Shown here: positions 30,932-41,836 of the stretch, piece after piece
How the letters are laid out: every line of letters begins with the position of its first letter
Position numbering within the stretch: position 1 is the stretch's first letter
Assembly (NCBI GenBank): GCA_946902985.2
Contig: OX336391.1
Coordinates: 195,550,289-195,614,288 of the forward strand
From: Meconema thalassinum
Taxonomy: Eukaryota; Arthropoda; Insecta; Orthoptera; Tettigoniidae
Length of the DNA stretch: 64,000 nt
Direction: 5' to 3'
Notes under the pieces: model-generated
Seen by the model: the letters and a program-made list of their open reading frames with translations, nothing else
Told to the model about the DNA's origin: nothing
The model's database searches: none
Program-made: the position numbers and the translations under genes

Positions 30932-32485
30932 TTAGCCTATTTTCATTTTTGAAAAAAAAAAAAAAAAGGCTTATGAGATCACCTTTTGTCCGTGTGTCTG
31001 TCTGTGTGTGCGTGTGTATGTGTGTGTGTGTGCGAGGATTTTTGAGTGTCCCCCCTAATAACTTCTATACGGCTGGAGCGATTGCAATGAAACTCTGTAA
31101 GTTCATAGTACTATTCCGCGCGACCCCGACCGTGCCCTTCAAATTTTGTTGTGTCTCACCAATCCAACATGGCGGCTTTGCAAAATATTTCACCAGCATT
31201 CAATATCTCCGAAACTATTACCGATATCACCCTGGAATTCTGTACAGTGATAAAGGAAACTACTAAAAGTTCACCTATGTGACCTTTGAAAATCTGGTAA
31301 CTACTAAACCATCATGGCGGCCATGCGAATTTGCGACTTTTAAATAGACGTTCCTCGCGATTCAACCAACCAAACGCAATAAAACTTGGTACAGTGTATG
31401 TTGATACACATTGTAATGCACCGACATCTAACTTCGTTCAATTGTTTACATAACCTCAAGATGGCGGCTGTGCGAAATATTTCACCGGCATTTTATATCT
31501 GTTAAACTGTTACCGGTATCACCGAAATTTTGTACTGAGATAAAGGACACTACTGGAAGTTCAACTGTGAGTCTTTCAAAAACAGGTTAACTACAAAACG
31601 AACATGGCTGCCAAGCGAAGTTGAAAGTTATAAATAGACTTTTCTCTCGATTCAATGATCCAACTCAATGAAACTTCGTGTAGCAATTGTTTTACACATT
31701 GTAATGCACTGGTATCTAATTTAGTTCAATTGTTTATATAACCTCAATATGGCGGCTGTGCGAATTTCGAAAATTAAGTTTTTATTTCTTGTGTTCTAAT
31801 CAAGCGATCGAAATCAACATTTGCATAATGAACGTACACAATAATCATCATCTAATAGTACATAACTCTATGGCCTAAATATATTAAAATCCAATATGGC
31901 GTCCATCTGAAATACTGTATTTAGACGGTTCCCAATATCTATTATTCTACTACAGCAATCAAACTGAAATTTTGTAAGTGTATAGATGCTATAAGCATAA
32001 GTTCACCTATGGGACGTTCAGTAACCTGGCGAGCACAAATCCAACATGGCGGCGACGTGAAATTTAAATATTCAAATGGACGTGCCTTGCGTTTTAACCA
32101 TCCGAGCGCAGTGAAACTTGATACGGTATATCCTTATACAAATTTTAATCGACCGGCATCTAATTCATTTAATTATTTTCATAACCACAAGATGGCGGCT
32201 GAGCGAAATATTAAAATCCCGCTTTTATTTCTTGTGTCGTAATCATGCGATTGAAGTTTGAATAAAACACCTACACAATAATCTTCATGTAATAGTACAT
32301 AAATCTAAGGCCTATAATATAAACATCCAACATGGAGACCATCCAGAATATTTAGACGGTTCTAAATATCTACGAATATATTACAGCAATCAAACTGACA
32401 ATTTGTACGTTGATAGAGGCAATTAATATAAGTAGGATATATGAAAATAGGCTATTTAGTTCTTCACGGAACTACTTGTTTTATA
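30932..32485 (+). mobile_element. W element, copy 2
   Basis: Starts TTAGCCTATTTTCATTTTTG, then poly-A, GGCTTATGAGATCACC, a TGTG/TGTC microsatellite (about 30990-31040), and CCCCCCTAATAACTTC. About three to four diverged units of roughly 290 bp with ATGGCGGC motifs follow (31168, 31313, 31460, 31749, 32047 and 32191). It ends at GAAAATAGGCTATTTAGTTC and the hairpin AGTTCTTCACGGAACT. The far terminal inverted repeat seen in copy 1 is missing or replaced. No ORF. Confidence 0.65.
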
Positions 32486-32587
32486 TGGTTGTGGTACTCA
32501 TGTCAATTGTTAAATTTATTGTTAAGGTTCAACTGTAAATGGTCTTTGGTCTTCCTCGTTATGCCGGGGCCAAGAAATGTAATCCAG

Positions 32588-32892
32588 GTCCGAGGGCTGG
32601 AACGCGATACACTCAGCCCCGTGAGGCAAAACTGAGAAGAGGCTGGTTCGATCCCTACCTCAGTCATCTTGGAAGTGTTTTTCTGTAGTTTCCCACTCCT
32701 ACTTCAGGCAAATGCCATGATGGAACCTAATTTAAGACCGCGGCCACTTCCTACCCAAATTCTACCTCAATTATTACAAATACACACACTAGTACAGACA
32801 TCACAGTGACACAGGTTAACAAACAAATATCTACACACACCCAAGTATACGAGGATGCATGACCACGATGTCGCAGTGCCCCTGAATTATTC
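32588..32892 (+). mobile_element. SINE-B, lacking the tRNA head
   Basis: GATACACTCAGCCCCGTGAG, TGGTTCGATCCCTACCTCAG, TTTCCCACTCCTACTTCAGG, GACCGCGGCCACTTCC, and the tail AATACACACACTAGTACAGA to CACACACCCAAGTATACGAG. Confidence 0.8.
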
Positions 32893-33204
32893 AACATCAA
32901 CATAGGCCTAAATGGCCTTCTATTATTATTTGACTTACCCTTCAAATATTTTGACGGAAAAATTGAATTATTTCTAGTGGAAGGTAGGACGTGCATGTTA
33001 ATTGCCTTTTCCACTACGGAGCATTTGTGCTACTCAATGGGAAAGGTGTTAAAATAGAATTCATTTGGTCACGCAATTTGCAGTTCCATTACACGGACCA
33101 AAATTACCGTAAACATGGGACTCCTTTGTGGTTACCATCATATTACTGTTGATTATTTCACAAGTAACGGGCCGTAACAGTTTCCTATTGACTGTTACAC
33201 AGCG

Positions 33205-33760
33205 TATTCATACCCATATATAGTTCCCCAATGATCTCCATTGTGCTATTTTTGTTAAACACCAAGTGTGAAACAAACTTACTAAACACATCAAAATAAG
33301 TTTTGCATATTGGCATGGGGCACAGTGAGGATGGACTTGTTTATTAAGCAATGTCCACGCCTGCTCCACACAATTGAGATCGGGAGAATAGGCAGGCCAT
33401 TCCAATCTGTGAATACCATTCTACTAAAGAAAGGCATTGACAATGCCAGCTCTGTGCGGGCGAGCCTTATCGTCCTCGAAAGCGAAATTTCTGCCGAAAA
33501 TGTCAGCATAGCCTCTTACTACAGGTGCGATAATAGTATATTTCTAGCGTATGCCTGCCATACGCCCTGGGATGTACACAAGGGGGGCTCAGTGACCATA
33601 CATGATGCCACCCCAAAACATGCTCCACCACCACCTGTTGGTATCGGTCTCGGATGTATTGGTCGTGCATACGTTCACCGGGTCGTCTCCACACTCGCAC
33701 AGATCTATCCTCATTGACACAGGGAGTGTACACAGTCGATATACACGAACGCAAGAACGA
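33205..33760 (-). pseudogene. Decayed Tc1-type transposon, different family
   Basis: The minus strand encodes, in broken frames, NEDRSVRVWRRPGERMHDQY (the region around the first catalytic Asp), a GWHH-type remnant of the WGG block, and WPAYSPDLNCVEQAWTLLNK (the third catalytic residue, E, region). ACACATCAAAATAAGTTTTG at about 33285-33304 resembles the terminal repeat of the intact Tc1 copies. Several stops and frameshifts are present and the N-terminal DNA-binding part is missing. A fossil relative rather than a source element. Confidence 0.75.
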
Positions 33761-33998
33761 CTAATGGTTTTGAGACCACTAGGACTCTTGGCCTGTAATA
33801 TGCAAACCTGTTGTTGATTTGTGTATAATTCTGGAAGTGAAGATACAGATAAAATTGTGGACTCAAAATGTAAACTTCTCTTAAGGGGGTCATGCCAGTG
33901 TCAAAAAGTAACAATATTAATTTTTGTGACTGTTCCTGTCCTAGATCTTGTAGAAAGCTTATAGTATTACCTGGCCATTAATCTTGCGATTCCCCCCA

Positions 33999-34405
33999 AG
34001 GGCTTACATCTAATGGGTGGGTTGGTGACCACGGGACTCCAGCTGAGTCCGGCATTTCTTCCACTTACGTGTGCTGGGCTCCTCTCCGTCTTCTTTCCTG
34101 TCGACCTCTCTTGGTCAACTCTTGTTCTCTTCCGACTCCGATGGTATTAGGGTATCCGAGGCCTAGGAAGTCTCTTCCTTTCCCGCCTTAATTGACTCTT
34201 GTCTCATCTTTCCAGAAACCCTCCTTCTGCGAAGGGTCAGCCTTCTTATTCCTTTCATGTTATCTCGTGCCTTCTGGTCATGGCTCTCAAGGAGGCAGGG
34301 TGTATGTACCCCACCACTTCTGGTGCACCATGGATACTGATTCACCCTCAGGGGCTCACGGCAGGTGAGTTCGGAAGCTGGCGATCCCGGGGGATTCCTG
34401 AGCTG
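33999..34405 (-). repeat. Repeat Y, copy 3
   Basis: Inverted relative to the copies at 1376 and 6866: GGGTTGGTGACCACGGGACT, CTCTTGTTCTCTTCCGACTC, CAATTGACTCTTGTCTCATC-like and CCTCAGGGGCTCACGGC. No coding capacity. Confidence 0.65.
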
Positions 34406-34429
34406 GGTCAGTATTGTTTAATGATGAAA

Positions 34430-34565
34430 GTTAGGAATAAGGCCGCCTTCGGTAATTTAATTTACCCGGCGCCTCTACCATTTTGTTTAATAATGAAAAT
34501 TAGGGGTAAGGCCGCCTTCGGTAATTATAATTTACCCGGCGCCTCTATCATTTTGTTTAGTCTTG
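34430..34565 (+). repeat. 69-bp tandem duplication
   Basis: AAGGCCGCCTTCGGTAATT to TTTACCCGGCGCCTCTA-CATTTTGTTTAATAATGAAA occurs twice (GGCCGCC at 34441 and 34510). The units carry the palindrome GGCGCC. Origin unknown. Confidence 0.75.
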
Positions 34566-34569
34566 AAGG

Positions 34570-35550
34570 TTACCTGATGGCTTAACTATTTTATTTGGTG
34601 TTGAGCAACCATAACTACAGTATGTGTAAGTTGTTGCGGTTTGTCCTCTAGGGGCGAGTTGGCGTGCAGGGGCTGAAGAGCGATTACTGGAGGGATATTT
34701 ACCGGGCTTACCTTGGGGTGATCTTCATAGTTCCGCTCGACAGCGTGCAACAGCGGAAACCAGCAAACTTTATCTTAAGCTACTGCTAAAGGGGGATAGG
34801 ATCTATGCGATCTCAAAGAAATAAAAAGAGATCCCTTGTCTGTGATAGTGAGGGTTTATTAAATAATTAAAAGGGTGTTGAAATTATAGATTAGGAGGTG
34901 TAAGGGGAGGATTAGGGAAAGAAAGACACACATGCTTACCTTACCTCGCTACCGGATGTCCATGCTGTTGGGGCGTTGGGACCGACGCAGGTGCGCCGCC
35001 CTGACGGTCCTTCGTAGCACTGACAATTAGATGGAAGAAGTGTATAAGAGGGCGGGGGCGTAGGAGACTTCCCTATTTGTAGCTTTTCAAGTAGGTCGCC
35101 ATTGGGTAGCGGAATTCCAAGTTGTACACTTGGTTTCGCTATTATTACATAATACTGCCAGCTTGCATTGGCCGTGTCTGTGGATGTAGGACAATGCTGG
35201 CTTTCCTTAACCGTATGTCTTCATCCTGCAGCTCCTTCATGTACTGCTAATTAATTATGTAGATTTGTAGCCGCAACCCTTATGGAAGTGTTGGGGATAT
35301 ACCAGTATTATCCCCTTTTCCCACTGACTTTGGGGCAGGCCCTCTCCTCCTTCCCCTTTATTATCTGCCTTTCATGGCTCTCCTTCCTTCCAAGTCACTC
35401 ATTCCTCCAGGGTTGAGGGTATTTCTTTTTTCCTGTCCTTTGTTTGCCTTATCCTTTATTTGTTTACCATTTCTTCTTCTAGTATGCACGTTTGTAGTTA
35501 ATATTAGTTACAGTGTTCGTTCCCATCTCAACTTTCGCTGTCACACAAAC
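34570..35550. other. No gene recognised
   Basis: No supportable coding region or named repeat. Confidence 0.4.
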
Positions 35551-35554
35551 CATT

Positions 35555-35615
35555 AGGGGCCGATAACCTAGATGTTAGGACCCTTAAAACAAAACAACAA
35601 TTATCATCATCATCA
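35555..35615 (+). repeat. GGCC mini-repeat
   Basis: AGGGGCCGATAACCTAGATG-TTAGGACCCTTAAAAC, then AACAATTATCATCATCATCA. Same module as at 9173-9227 and 49817-49876. Confidence 0.65.
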
Positions 35616-35864
35616 TCAGTCTTGGGATCATGAGCCATTATTATGAATTACATCAGATGCTGCCTAATGATAATACTAATAATTATAACATATTAATTTG
35701 AAGTAATTAAATGGTCTCCTACAGATCCATGAGCTATGTTCTAAAACACGAATATTGTTGACCAAACATCTAATACTCCACTTCAAATATTAGCATAGAT
35801 GTTCTCATTCCTGAGCGTAACTTAGGTACAAATATTTATTTTGAAAGACATGCTGTATAATAAA

Positions 35865-35900
<36 letters not shown>

Positions 35901-35904
35901 CACA

Positions 35905-36161
35905 TGAAAACCAAGGGTTCATCGAAATTGAAAAAGGTCATCGAGAACTAGGAATCACACTTGAAGACATCCAGGAATGTGCACCTCTCCAGAGAATGCT
36001 TTGAGTTTAGAAGTGCTCCAGGAAAAGCCAAAATTGAAAACCGGCAAGAAATGGACTGATCAAAGGAAGGTGGCTCATAGAAAGCGAATGTGAGGATATT
36101 GGGGAAGAGTTAAAGCTCTAGGGTGCATATGGTTGAAGTAACGTGGTCCACAGCAGGCCGA

Positions 36162-36197
<36 letters not shown>
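35905..36197 (+). pseudogene. LINE C-terminal fragment with (GAAA)n tail
   Basis: Read with frameshifts: IEIEKGHRELGITLEDIQ, then TGKKWTDQRKVAHRKRM, stop, GYWG. This matches the LGI and W-x-E-x-R-K blocks of 17945-18331. It ends in AGGCCGAAAGAAAGAAAG at 36163-36197, which looks like a simple-repeat tail. Confidence 0.55.
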
Positions 36198-36199
36198 AG

Positions 36200-36720
36200 A
36201 ATGAGGGGATCTCAAAAACATCAAGAAGGCGGAGAGAAAAATCATTCAAAAATCTTGGGTCCTAAACTCACAGATGAAGGATATCGTCTACAAACGCACA
36301 CAATCACACAGAGATACTCCAGCATCGAGAAAGATTTCCGCAAACGACGACTGAGGTTTTACGGCCACATCATGAGACTGAATGACGACCAATCAACAAA
36401 GAGAATTCTGACATACTTAAGAATATTTAAAGTGACTACGGTCTGGGTTACACAGGGCCAAATTGTTCTCAGAAGTACCAATAGCACACCAACAGATATC
36501 GAAGGTAGAATGACATTCAGACATAAGATACACAGTAGAGAAGTTACTTCTGAAGATCGACCAAGGAGATCGGGGAAAGGGTGGGCTGAGGAACGCCGAG
36601 TGTGTTATAGTGAAACGATGTAGGAGTTTTGGAAGACCACGAAAAACAGAAGATCATAATTTGTTTATGTAATCCTATGGGTCCAAACAACTTAAATAAA
36701 AAAATAAGAATTTTAATAAG
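36200..36720 (+). pseudogene. LINE C-terminal fragment, second adjacent copy
   Basis: KILGPKLTDEGYRLQT, RKRRLRFYGHIMRLND, TKRILTYLRIFKVTT, VTSEDRPRRSGKGWAEERR and a diverged end. It is the same tail family, one module further upstream than the previous fragment. The frame is open from 36123 but encodes only the C-terminal extension. Confidence 0.7.
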
Positions 36721-37028
36721 AAATACATGATTCGATGTATCTCAGTGCAGCGGAGGATGACCTCGCTGTTCCGCCTTTTTTAACACCAATCACTAATCAC
36801 AGTAGATATTTTATGATTAAATCGGTAACAAAGGAAATTATGATTGATTGGGTTCAAAAGTAAGCATCCGGAACAAAAGAAAAATTAGACATCCTTTTAA
36901 TAAAACACAATGGTCCTTTTGTTTTATCTATGTAGGTGGCGTCGCACAAGCTGCATTTTACCACAGTATCACTCACAAAGGATGTTTGACCCTCTCAGTT
37001 ATGTGGCGTGAGTGTTCTAGCCAATTGT

Positions 37029-37544
37029 AAGTCAAACAATTGAAGAAAGGATAGAACTGATTAGCAAACGGAGGCGTACATATGTCCACATGAATGAAAT
37101 TGCCAGATTAATTGACGTGTCAACTTGGAATGTCCAACGTATCTGGGGGGCGTGGTGGAGCAGCGGTTAAGCTGTTGGCCTCTAATCATGGCAGACCCGG
37201 TTGGATTCCCGGTCAATTCATGTGAGATTTTCGGATTCCACGTAAAAAGGAGGTCCCGTGGCCTATGATCTCGCGATTAACGGTCACGTAAAACTACAAC
37301 GTATCTACAAGGAAGCATACACTACTCGTGTGCACGAAACACGGCCGTAAAACTGTGGTTACAAAATGATTTTAGCCCAGAGGAACCGAAGAGGAATGTC
37401 CCATTTGTGCGTGAATATGATTTCGAAACCGAGCAGAATTTGCTGTTAGCGGTATATGTAACTTATTCCGAACTAATTCTGAATGAAGATCGTGAAAGAA
37501 CATTTTTGTGTCGAGTACTGCGCAAGAGACTCCTTCTCATTGCG
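37029..37544 (+). pseudogene. Unidentified ORF remnant with HTH-like segment, split by SINE-F
   Basis: Before the SINE, the plus frame reads TIEERIELISKRRRTYVHMN then EIARLIDVSTWNVQRIY, helix-turn-helix-like in pattern. After removal of the SINE and one target copy, the sequence continues, in a different frame, as NTAVKLWLQNDFSPEEPKRN, then VREYDFETEQNLLLAVYVTY, to a TAG near 37550. Length and composition suggest a decayed transposase or similar protein, but I do not recognise the family. Confidence 0.35.
37145..37296 (+). mobile_element. SINE-F, complete, with 10-bp target duplication
   Basis: Flanked by CAACGTATCT (37135-37144 and 37297-37306). The 152-bp body starts with a tRNA-like head (GGCGTGGTGGAGCAGCGGTT-AAGC; B-box-like GGTTGGATTCCC), followed by GTGAGATTTTCGGATTCCAC and GTCCCGTGGCC. 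It has no A-rich tail. Only copy seen. Confidence 0.85.
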
Positions 37545-37549
37545 GCGCA

Positions 37550-37958
37550 TTAGGCGGAAAGTTTTCTCTGGGTCATAAAACACCAATCCCGGACTCTTAA
37601 GTGAATGAAAAGTCGTATCGATGTTATAGATAGTATGCCACGTACGTCTAGAGTGGTAAGAAAGTCTTCATCGGCAGAGTTATTGTACCAATAATAGAGT
37701 AAAGTAAAATCTGATGGAATTGAGTAGTGATGAATGAGAGCTATATCCTCTGCGATACGATTCTCAATGTTCGGCAGCACGCATTATCACAATATATGGA
37801 GTGAATTTCAATCAATGTTCACAGGAACATCGTATATCACGTGGGTCACTCCACAAGATTTCATGGGGCACTAGTGGTCATTGGACACAATGTTCACTGA
37901 ATAGTACCTACATACATAAGTCTAGCTTTCATATGTCTAATAAATATTTGCGAGATCG
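37550..37958. other. No gene recognised
   Basis: A 76-residue minus frame (37780-37550) has no recognisable domain. Confidence 0.35.
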
Positions 37959-38115
37959 AAACCTGGCGCATTCGGTTTGCATTTGATGGTGCGCAAACGC
38001 GAGGGAGCCATGTCAATAGATTTACTGGCACGTTATGATCCCCTCGGGGCGAATTTCAGGCAGGCCGGCGTTTTTTAAAGCCGTAGTAGTTAAATGGGGC
38101 GTATAGGCAATAAAC
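37959..38115 (+). mobile_element. SINE-E, 3' part
   Basis: GCATTTGATGGTGCGCAAAC, GCGAGGGAGCCATG, TTTACTGGCACGTTATGATC, CCTCGGGGCGAATTTC, GGCGTTTTTTAAAGCCG. The head is missing. Confidence 0.7.
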
Positions 38116-38636
38116 ATTATTAAATTATCTAATGAAGATAACTTACGTGTTATTAGAACTAGGCAATCGATACTGTGGTCCGAATAGTACCGATACTGGT
38201 CTCTTTCGTACCAGGCATCATAATCAGCGGTTGACCACAGGAGATGTTTTATTTTTGGCAGTATGCATTTCCGTTGGTATGAGAATGTTTCTCGTACCAT
38301 AACTTGGACCCAGCGATTCAAGTGTCAGCGAACATGAACTGGCCAATTTGACTGGACATTCTCTGTCACCAAGTGATGCCATTTATCATTCTTTTTACGT
38401 TTATATGGACACAGTGGCTTTGATTGTGTGCTACACTGTGGTGTGACAGTGGACGATAAGACGCTGCAGCAAGTTTGAAGATCAGAGGTTCGAAAACCCA
38501 GCGTTAATGGTGGATACCCTGAATGAGTTACATTGCCGGAGTTTTCCACTATGCTCGCAGGAAAATGCCAGGATAGTGCATTGTTTTAAGTCTCGGGACA
38601 CCTATCCCATTCTCAAACCTAATATTCACAGTTAAT
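38116..38636. other. No gene recognised
   Basis: Two minus frames (38321-38022 and 38549-38325) lack recognisable motifs. Confidence 0.35.
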
Positions 38637-39199
38637 GACTTCGGTAGCGTAGTCGGTAGCATGCTGAACTACTATGCTCAAGATCGCAGGTTCAAATCCG
38701 GTGTAAAGTCGTCGGGATTTTAAGAGCGTTTAAATCCTTCAGTATGCCTTCCTTTGGAAGGGAAGTAAAGCCGGCGGTCCATGTCATAGACTTATGGCAG
38801 GTAAAATAACTTATTACTACAATTGGTAGAGTGTAGCAAATTCAATCGGACAATTTTGCACCCTGTTTCCTTCGGGAACAGATATTTCCAATTATATTTG
38901 GCTGGTTAGATACGCCCTATCAAGTTCCAACGTTCACCGCTAGGTGTTATTGACAGTAGCATCCGGTGGCCAATTTTGAAACTACTTGAAATTGAACTTG
39001 TTGGGAGCCAACGAGCGTTAAATTAAAATACCCTGCTATGACCATTAGCTGCAATTGATACATTATAATAATAATCACAGTTACACACACAACTCTAGTA
39101 ACCAAAAAAACTCAGGTTATCAGACTGATAAAACATACACCCAAGTACACGGGGCCGATAACAAAGTTTCCCCCAATCCCTTAAAAGGAATTTTCAACA
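38637..39199 (+). mobile_element. SINE-A, near full length, diverged
   Basis: The head ACTTCGGTAGCGTAGTCGGT-AGCATGCTGAAC, B-box AGGTTCAAATCCGG, the body blocks CCTTCCTTTGGAAGGGAAGT and CATAGACTTATGGCAGG, and the shared tail from CACAGTTACACACACAACTC through CCCAAGTACACGGGGCC. Confidence 0.8.
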
Positions 39200-39344
39200 A
39201 TACCGACTAATTGTGTGCAAGGTGTCGTGAGGGTTACACCCGATGACTCGAAACCTGGACCTGAAATATAATTTAGGGTATTACTGTATTCGAATCACAG
39301 AAAAATTTAAGGGCATGACCATAATGATGTGTATTTACTTAGTA

Positions 39345-39560
39345 TTGCAGTCATGTACAGCGGTAACGTTCTTTCCTGCTGATTCCAAGGTTGCAGGATC
39401 GCATCCTGACGCAGTAAACTGGCATTTGAGGCTGCGGAAATGTGAGGGAACCGAGTTAGTAGATTTACTGGTACGTTTAAGTTCCCCTTCGGGGCAAAAT
39501 TCCTGCACACCGGCCGTCTCTAAAGGCCGTAGTAGTTATAAGGGACGTAAAACTAATAAC
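39345..39560 (+). mobile_element. SINE-E
   Basis: A degenerate head (CAGCGGTAACGTTCTTTCCT, AGGATCGCATCC), then CATTTGAGGCTGCGGAAATG, CCTTCGGGGCAAAATTCC and CGTCTCTAAAGGCCGTAGT. Confidence 0.75.
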
Positions 39561-40148
39561 GTAAAAATAGTGATGTATGTGCTTCATAATTGTAAAGTGT
39601 TCATGAATTTAAACATGTAACACAATAAGATAGAATAAAAATTAGTCCTTCAAGTATTGTGAAGTACATATGATTCACCAGGAAATGGTCAGTTTGTTCT
39701 AGACAGAAAATCGCTTGTTTGTTTGTACTGGATCGTTGAGATTCCAACCTAATTAAATGCACCCAGTAGTGTATGTGAGAATTGTTGCTGCAGAGCATTA
39801 TGACACATGCTCGGAATATTTCCCTCCTTACGAGAAGAAAATTGTTATGTACTTGGATTCCATTAGAAAGCAACACTTATCAGGGTAGCTAGGATAAAAT
39901 GGTTGGTTACCACCCACTTCTCCTAGAGAAAGGGGATCTCTAGTTTTAGATGTAGAGTGGGGAACCTGGGGGCCAGAATATAGAGATCGAGCAGACGACA
40001 CCACGTCAAGTTGAGAATAGTCTTAATCAGTCCGAAGGGCTTAGGCTCAGGTCCTGAATGTAGTCTTTAGGGGCTTAGCCAATGAAAATGACAGACCAGT
40101 TAGAAATAACTAGGGTATATAATGGTACCGTACTAGTAGTAAATATTG
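39561..40148. other. No gene recognised
   Basis: No supportable feature. Confidence 0.4.
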
Positions 40149-40378
40149 GAACTAATTTTCCATGGTTTCCCACTTCTACCCCAGGTAAATGCCGGGATGG
40201 TTCCTAACTTAAGGCCACGGCCGCCTTCTTCCCAATCCTCACCTAAATTACAAATGCCCACATTACTACAGAAACCACAAAAACACAGGTTATCAGACAA
40301 ATTCTATCCACACCCAACTACATGGGGAAAAATGACCAAAATCGCCAAGCCTCTCAAAAAACCATCAATTATTTTACT
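40149..40378 (+). mobile_element. SINE-B, core and tail only
   Basis: TTTCCCACTTCTACCCCAGG, TGCCGGGATGGTTCCTAACT, AAGGCCACGGCCGCCTTC, and the tail ACACAGGTTATCAGACAAAT to CACACCCAACTACATGGGG. Confidence 0.75.
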
Positions 40379-40934
40379 TCCTCCTTAAATTCTAGTTCTG
40401 AACGGACTATGGGATGTCAGAATTTTGTCCCACTGTAATTCATTAACGTGCCGGACGCCAATGACACATCAGAGCTGATCATCGAAATTACTTTATAAGT
40501 TACTTTACATGCACATCAATCAATGAGTTCCACACTTGCAAAGTAGGCTACACAATACTACCAGTCCTAACGTCCAAAGCCATTGCGTGCGATTTCAATA
40601 ACAAGAACAACAGCAATACAAATTTTCTTACGAGACGGGTACCGCTCTCCTCATAACAGCTGATACTAACTCTCAACCGGTAAGGTTAATGCTCTGCTTA
40701 CGTAACAACTTCCCCTCCACGCATCGTCCCACCTTGCCCCGCTTCGTTTCCTCCAGACTGCCGCCCCACCTTCTGCTTTAAGAGTTTATGAAAAACCTAA
40801 AATCATTCACTTTTTAATGATTAATTTTCAATTAAAAGATAGGTGATTTTTTTACCTAGGAAGCTTAGAATGGTTTCTTCTATCACCAGTGTAACGGACT
40901 TCCATTATATCAATTACACCCGGTATATAATTTA
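40379..40934. other. No gene recognised
   Basis: Moderately GC-rich near 40690-40790, but no coding or repeat signal is supported. Confidence 0.4.
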
Positions 40935-41228
40935 TGTAATAACCTGCGTTATTGTGGTGTCTGTATTTGTAATGCAGGTGAAGGTTAAGAAGGAGGGGGC
41001 TGCGGCCTTAATTTGAGACCCATCCCGGCATCTGCCACGGAAAACCGCTTCCAGGATGGCTAAGGTGGGAATCAAAGCCGCCTCTTCTGAGTTTTGCCTC
41101 ACGCGGCTGAGTGTGCCCCGTATAAGTCCTTTGACGAGAATTACATTTCTTGAGAAAGTCGGGAATCGAACCCGGTCCCTCAGGGTGACAGGCACGAATG
41201 CTAGCTGCTACACCAGTAAGTGGACTGT
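40935..41228 (-). mobile_element. SINE-B, with tRNA head
   Basis: The minus strand reads CTGGTGTAGCAGCTAGCATT, then CGGGTTCGATTCCCGACT (B-box), CACTCAGCCGCGTGAGGCAA, GGCTTTGATTCCCACC, CCATCCTGGAAGCGG and AGGCCGCAGCCCCC. It stops in the tail. Confidence 0.8.
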
Positions 41229-41243
41229 ACCGAATAATTTTGA

Positions 41244-41430
41244 CTGGCTGCGTGGCGCAGCGATGACGTTGTCGCTCACTGTTCCCAAGGTAGTGGCATC
41301 GAATCCCAGCCCAGTCATTTGATATTTGAGAGTGCTATGATGTGAGTTGATTCACTGGTTCGTCAAATGTCACGGTCAGGGCCAAATTTCGTAACCTCAG
41401 CGCTTCATAAAGTAATAATTATTATTCTTT
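41244..41430 (+). mobile_element. SINE-E, diverged
   Basis: GACTGGCTGCGTGGCGCAGC head, GGCATCGAATCCCAGCC B-box, TCATTTGATATTTGAGAGTG, ACTGGTTCGTCAAATG, ending in AATAATTATTATTC. Confidence 0.75.
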
Positions 41431-41448
41431 CTTTCCTTGTAACATTTC

Positions 41449-41466
41449 TTTCTTTCTTTCTTTCTG

Positions 41467-41512
<46 letters not shown>

Positions 41513-41513
41513 T
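41449..41513 (+). repeat. (CTTT)n microsatellite
   Basis: About 15 units with one interruption. On the minus strand it is a GAAA tail directly 3' of the LINE fragment. Confidence 0.9.
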
Positions 41514-41836
41514 TCGTTATGCCCATTCATAGAGCGCATTGGAACTTGTTTATTGGCTTGATGAATCTTGCCTCCTTCTTCCTCTCCCAAAATCCCTTCA
41601 TGAACCCACTCTGTAGGTTCTTGCGTTTTTCTGCCCATCTTGCACCAGTCCTGCTGATAGGTCTCACCGTACACATGTACTTATTTACAGTGGATGTGAA
41701 TATTTCTCGGTCTTTCATTGTGAACTCTCCGATGTTCATCTCATTCAAGTTCTTGTTTCCTCCAGCCACTTTAACCTCGATCTTTTTGTATTAATTATAT
41801 GGATTAACCATTTTGCTATTTTTTTCATCCTAAATA

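Noticed and set aside
37147..37214. tRNA-like sequence
   Set aside because: It is the head of SINE-F and lies within a 10-bp target duplication.
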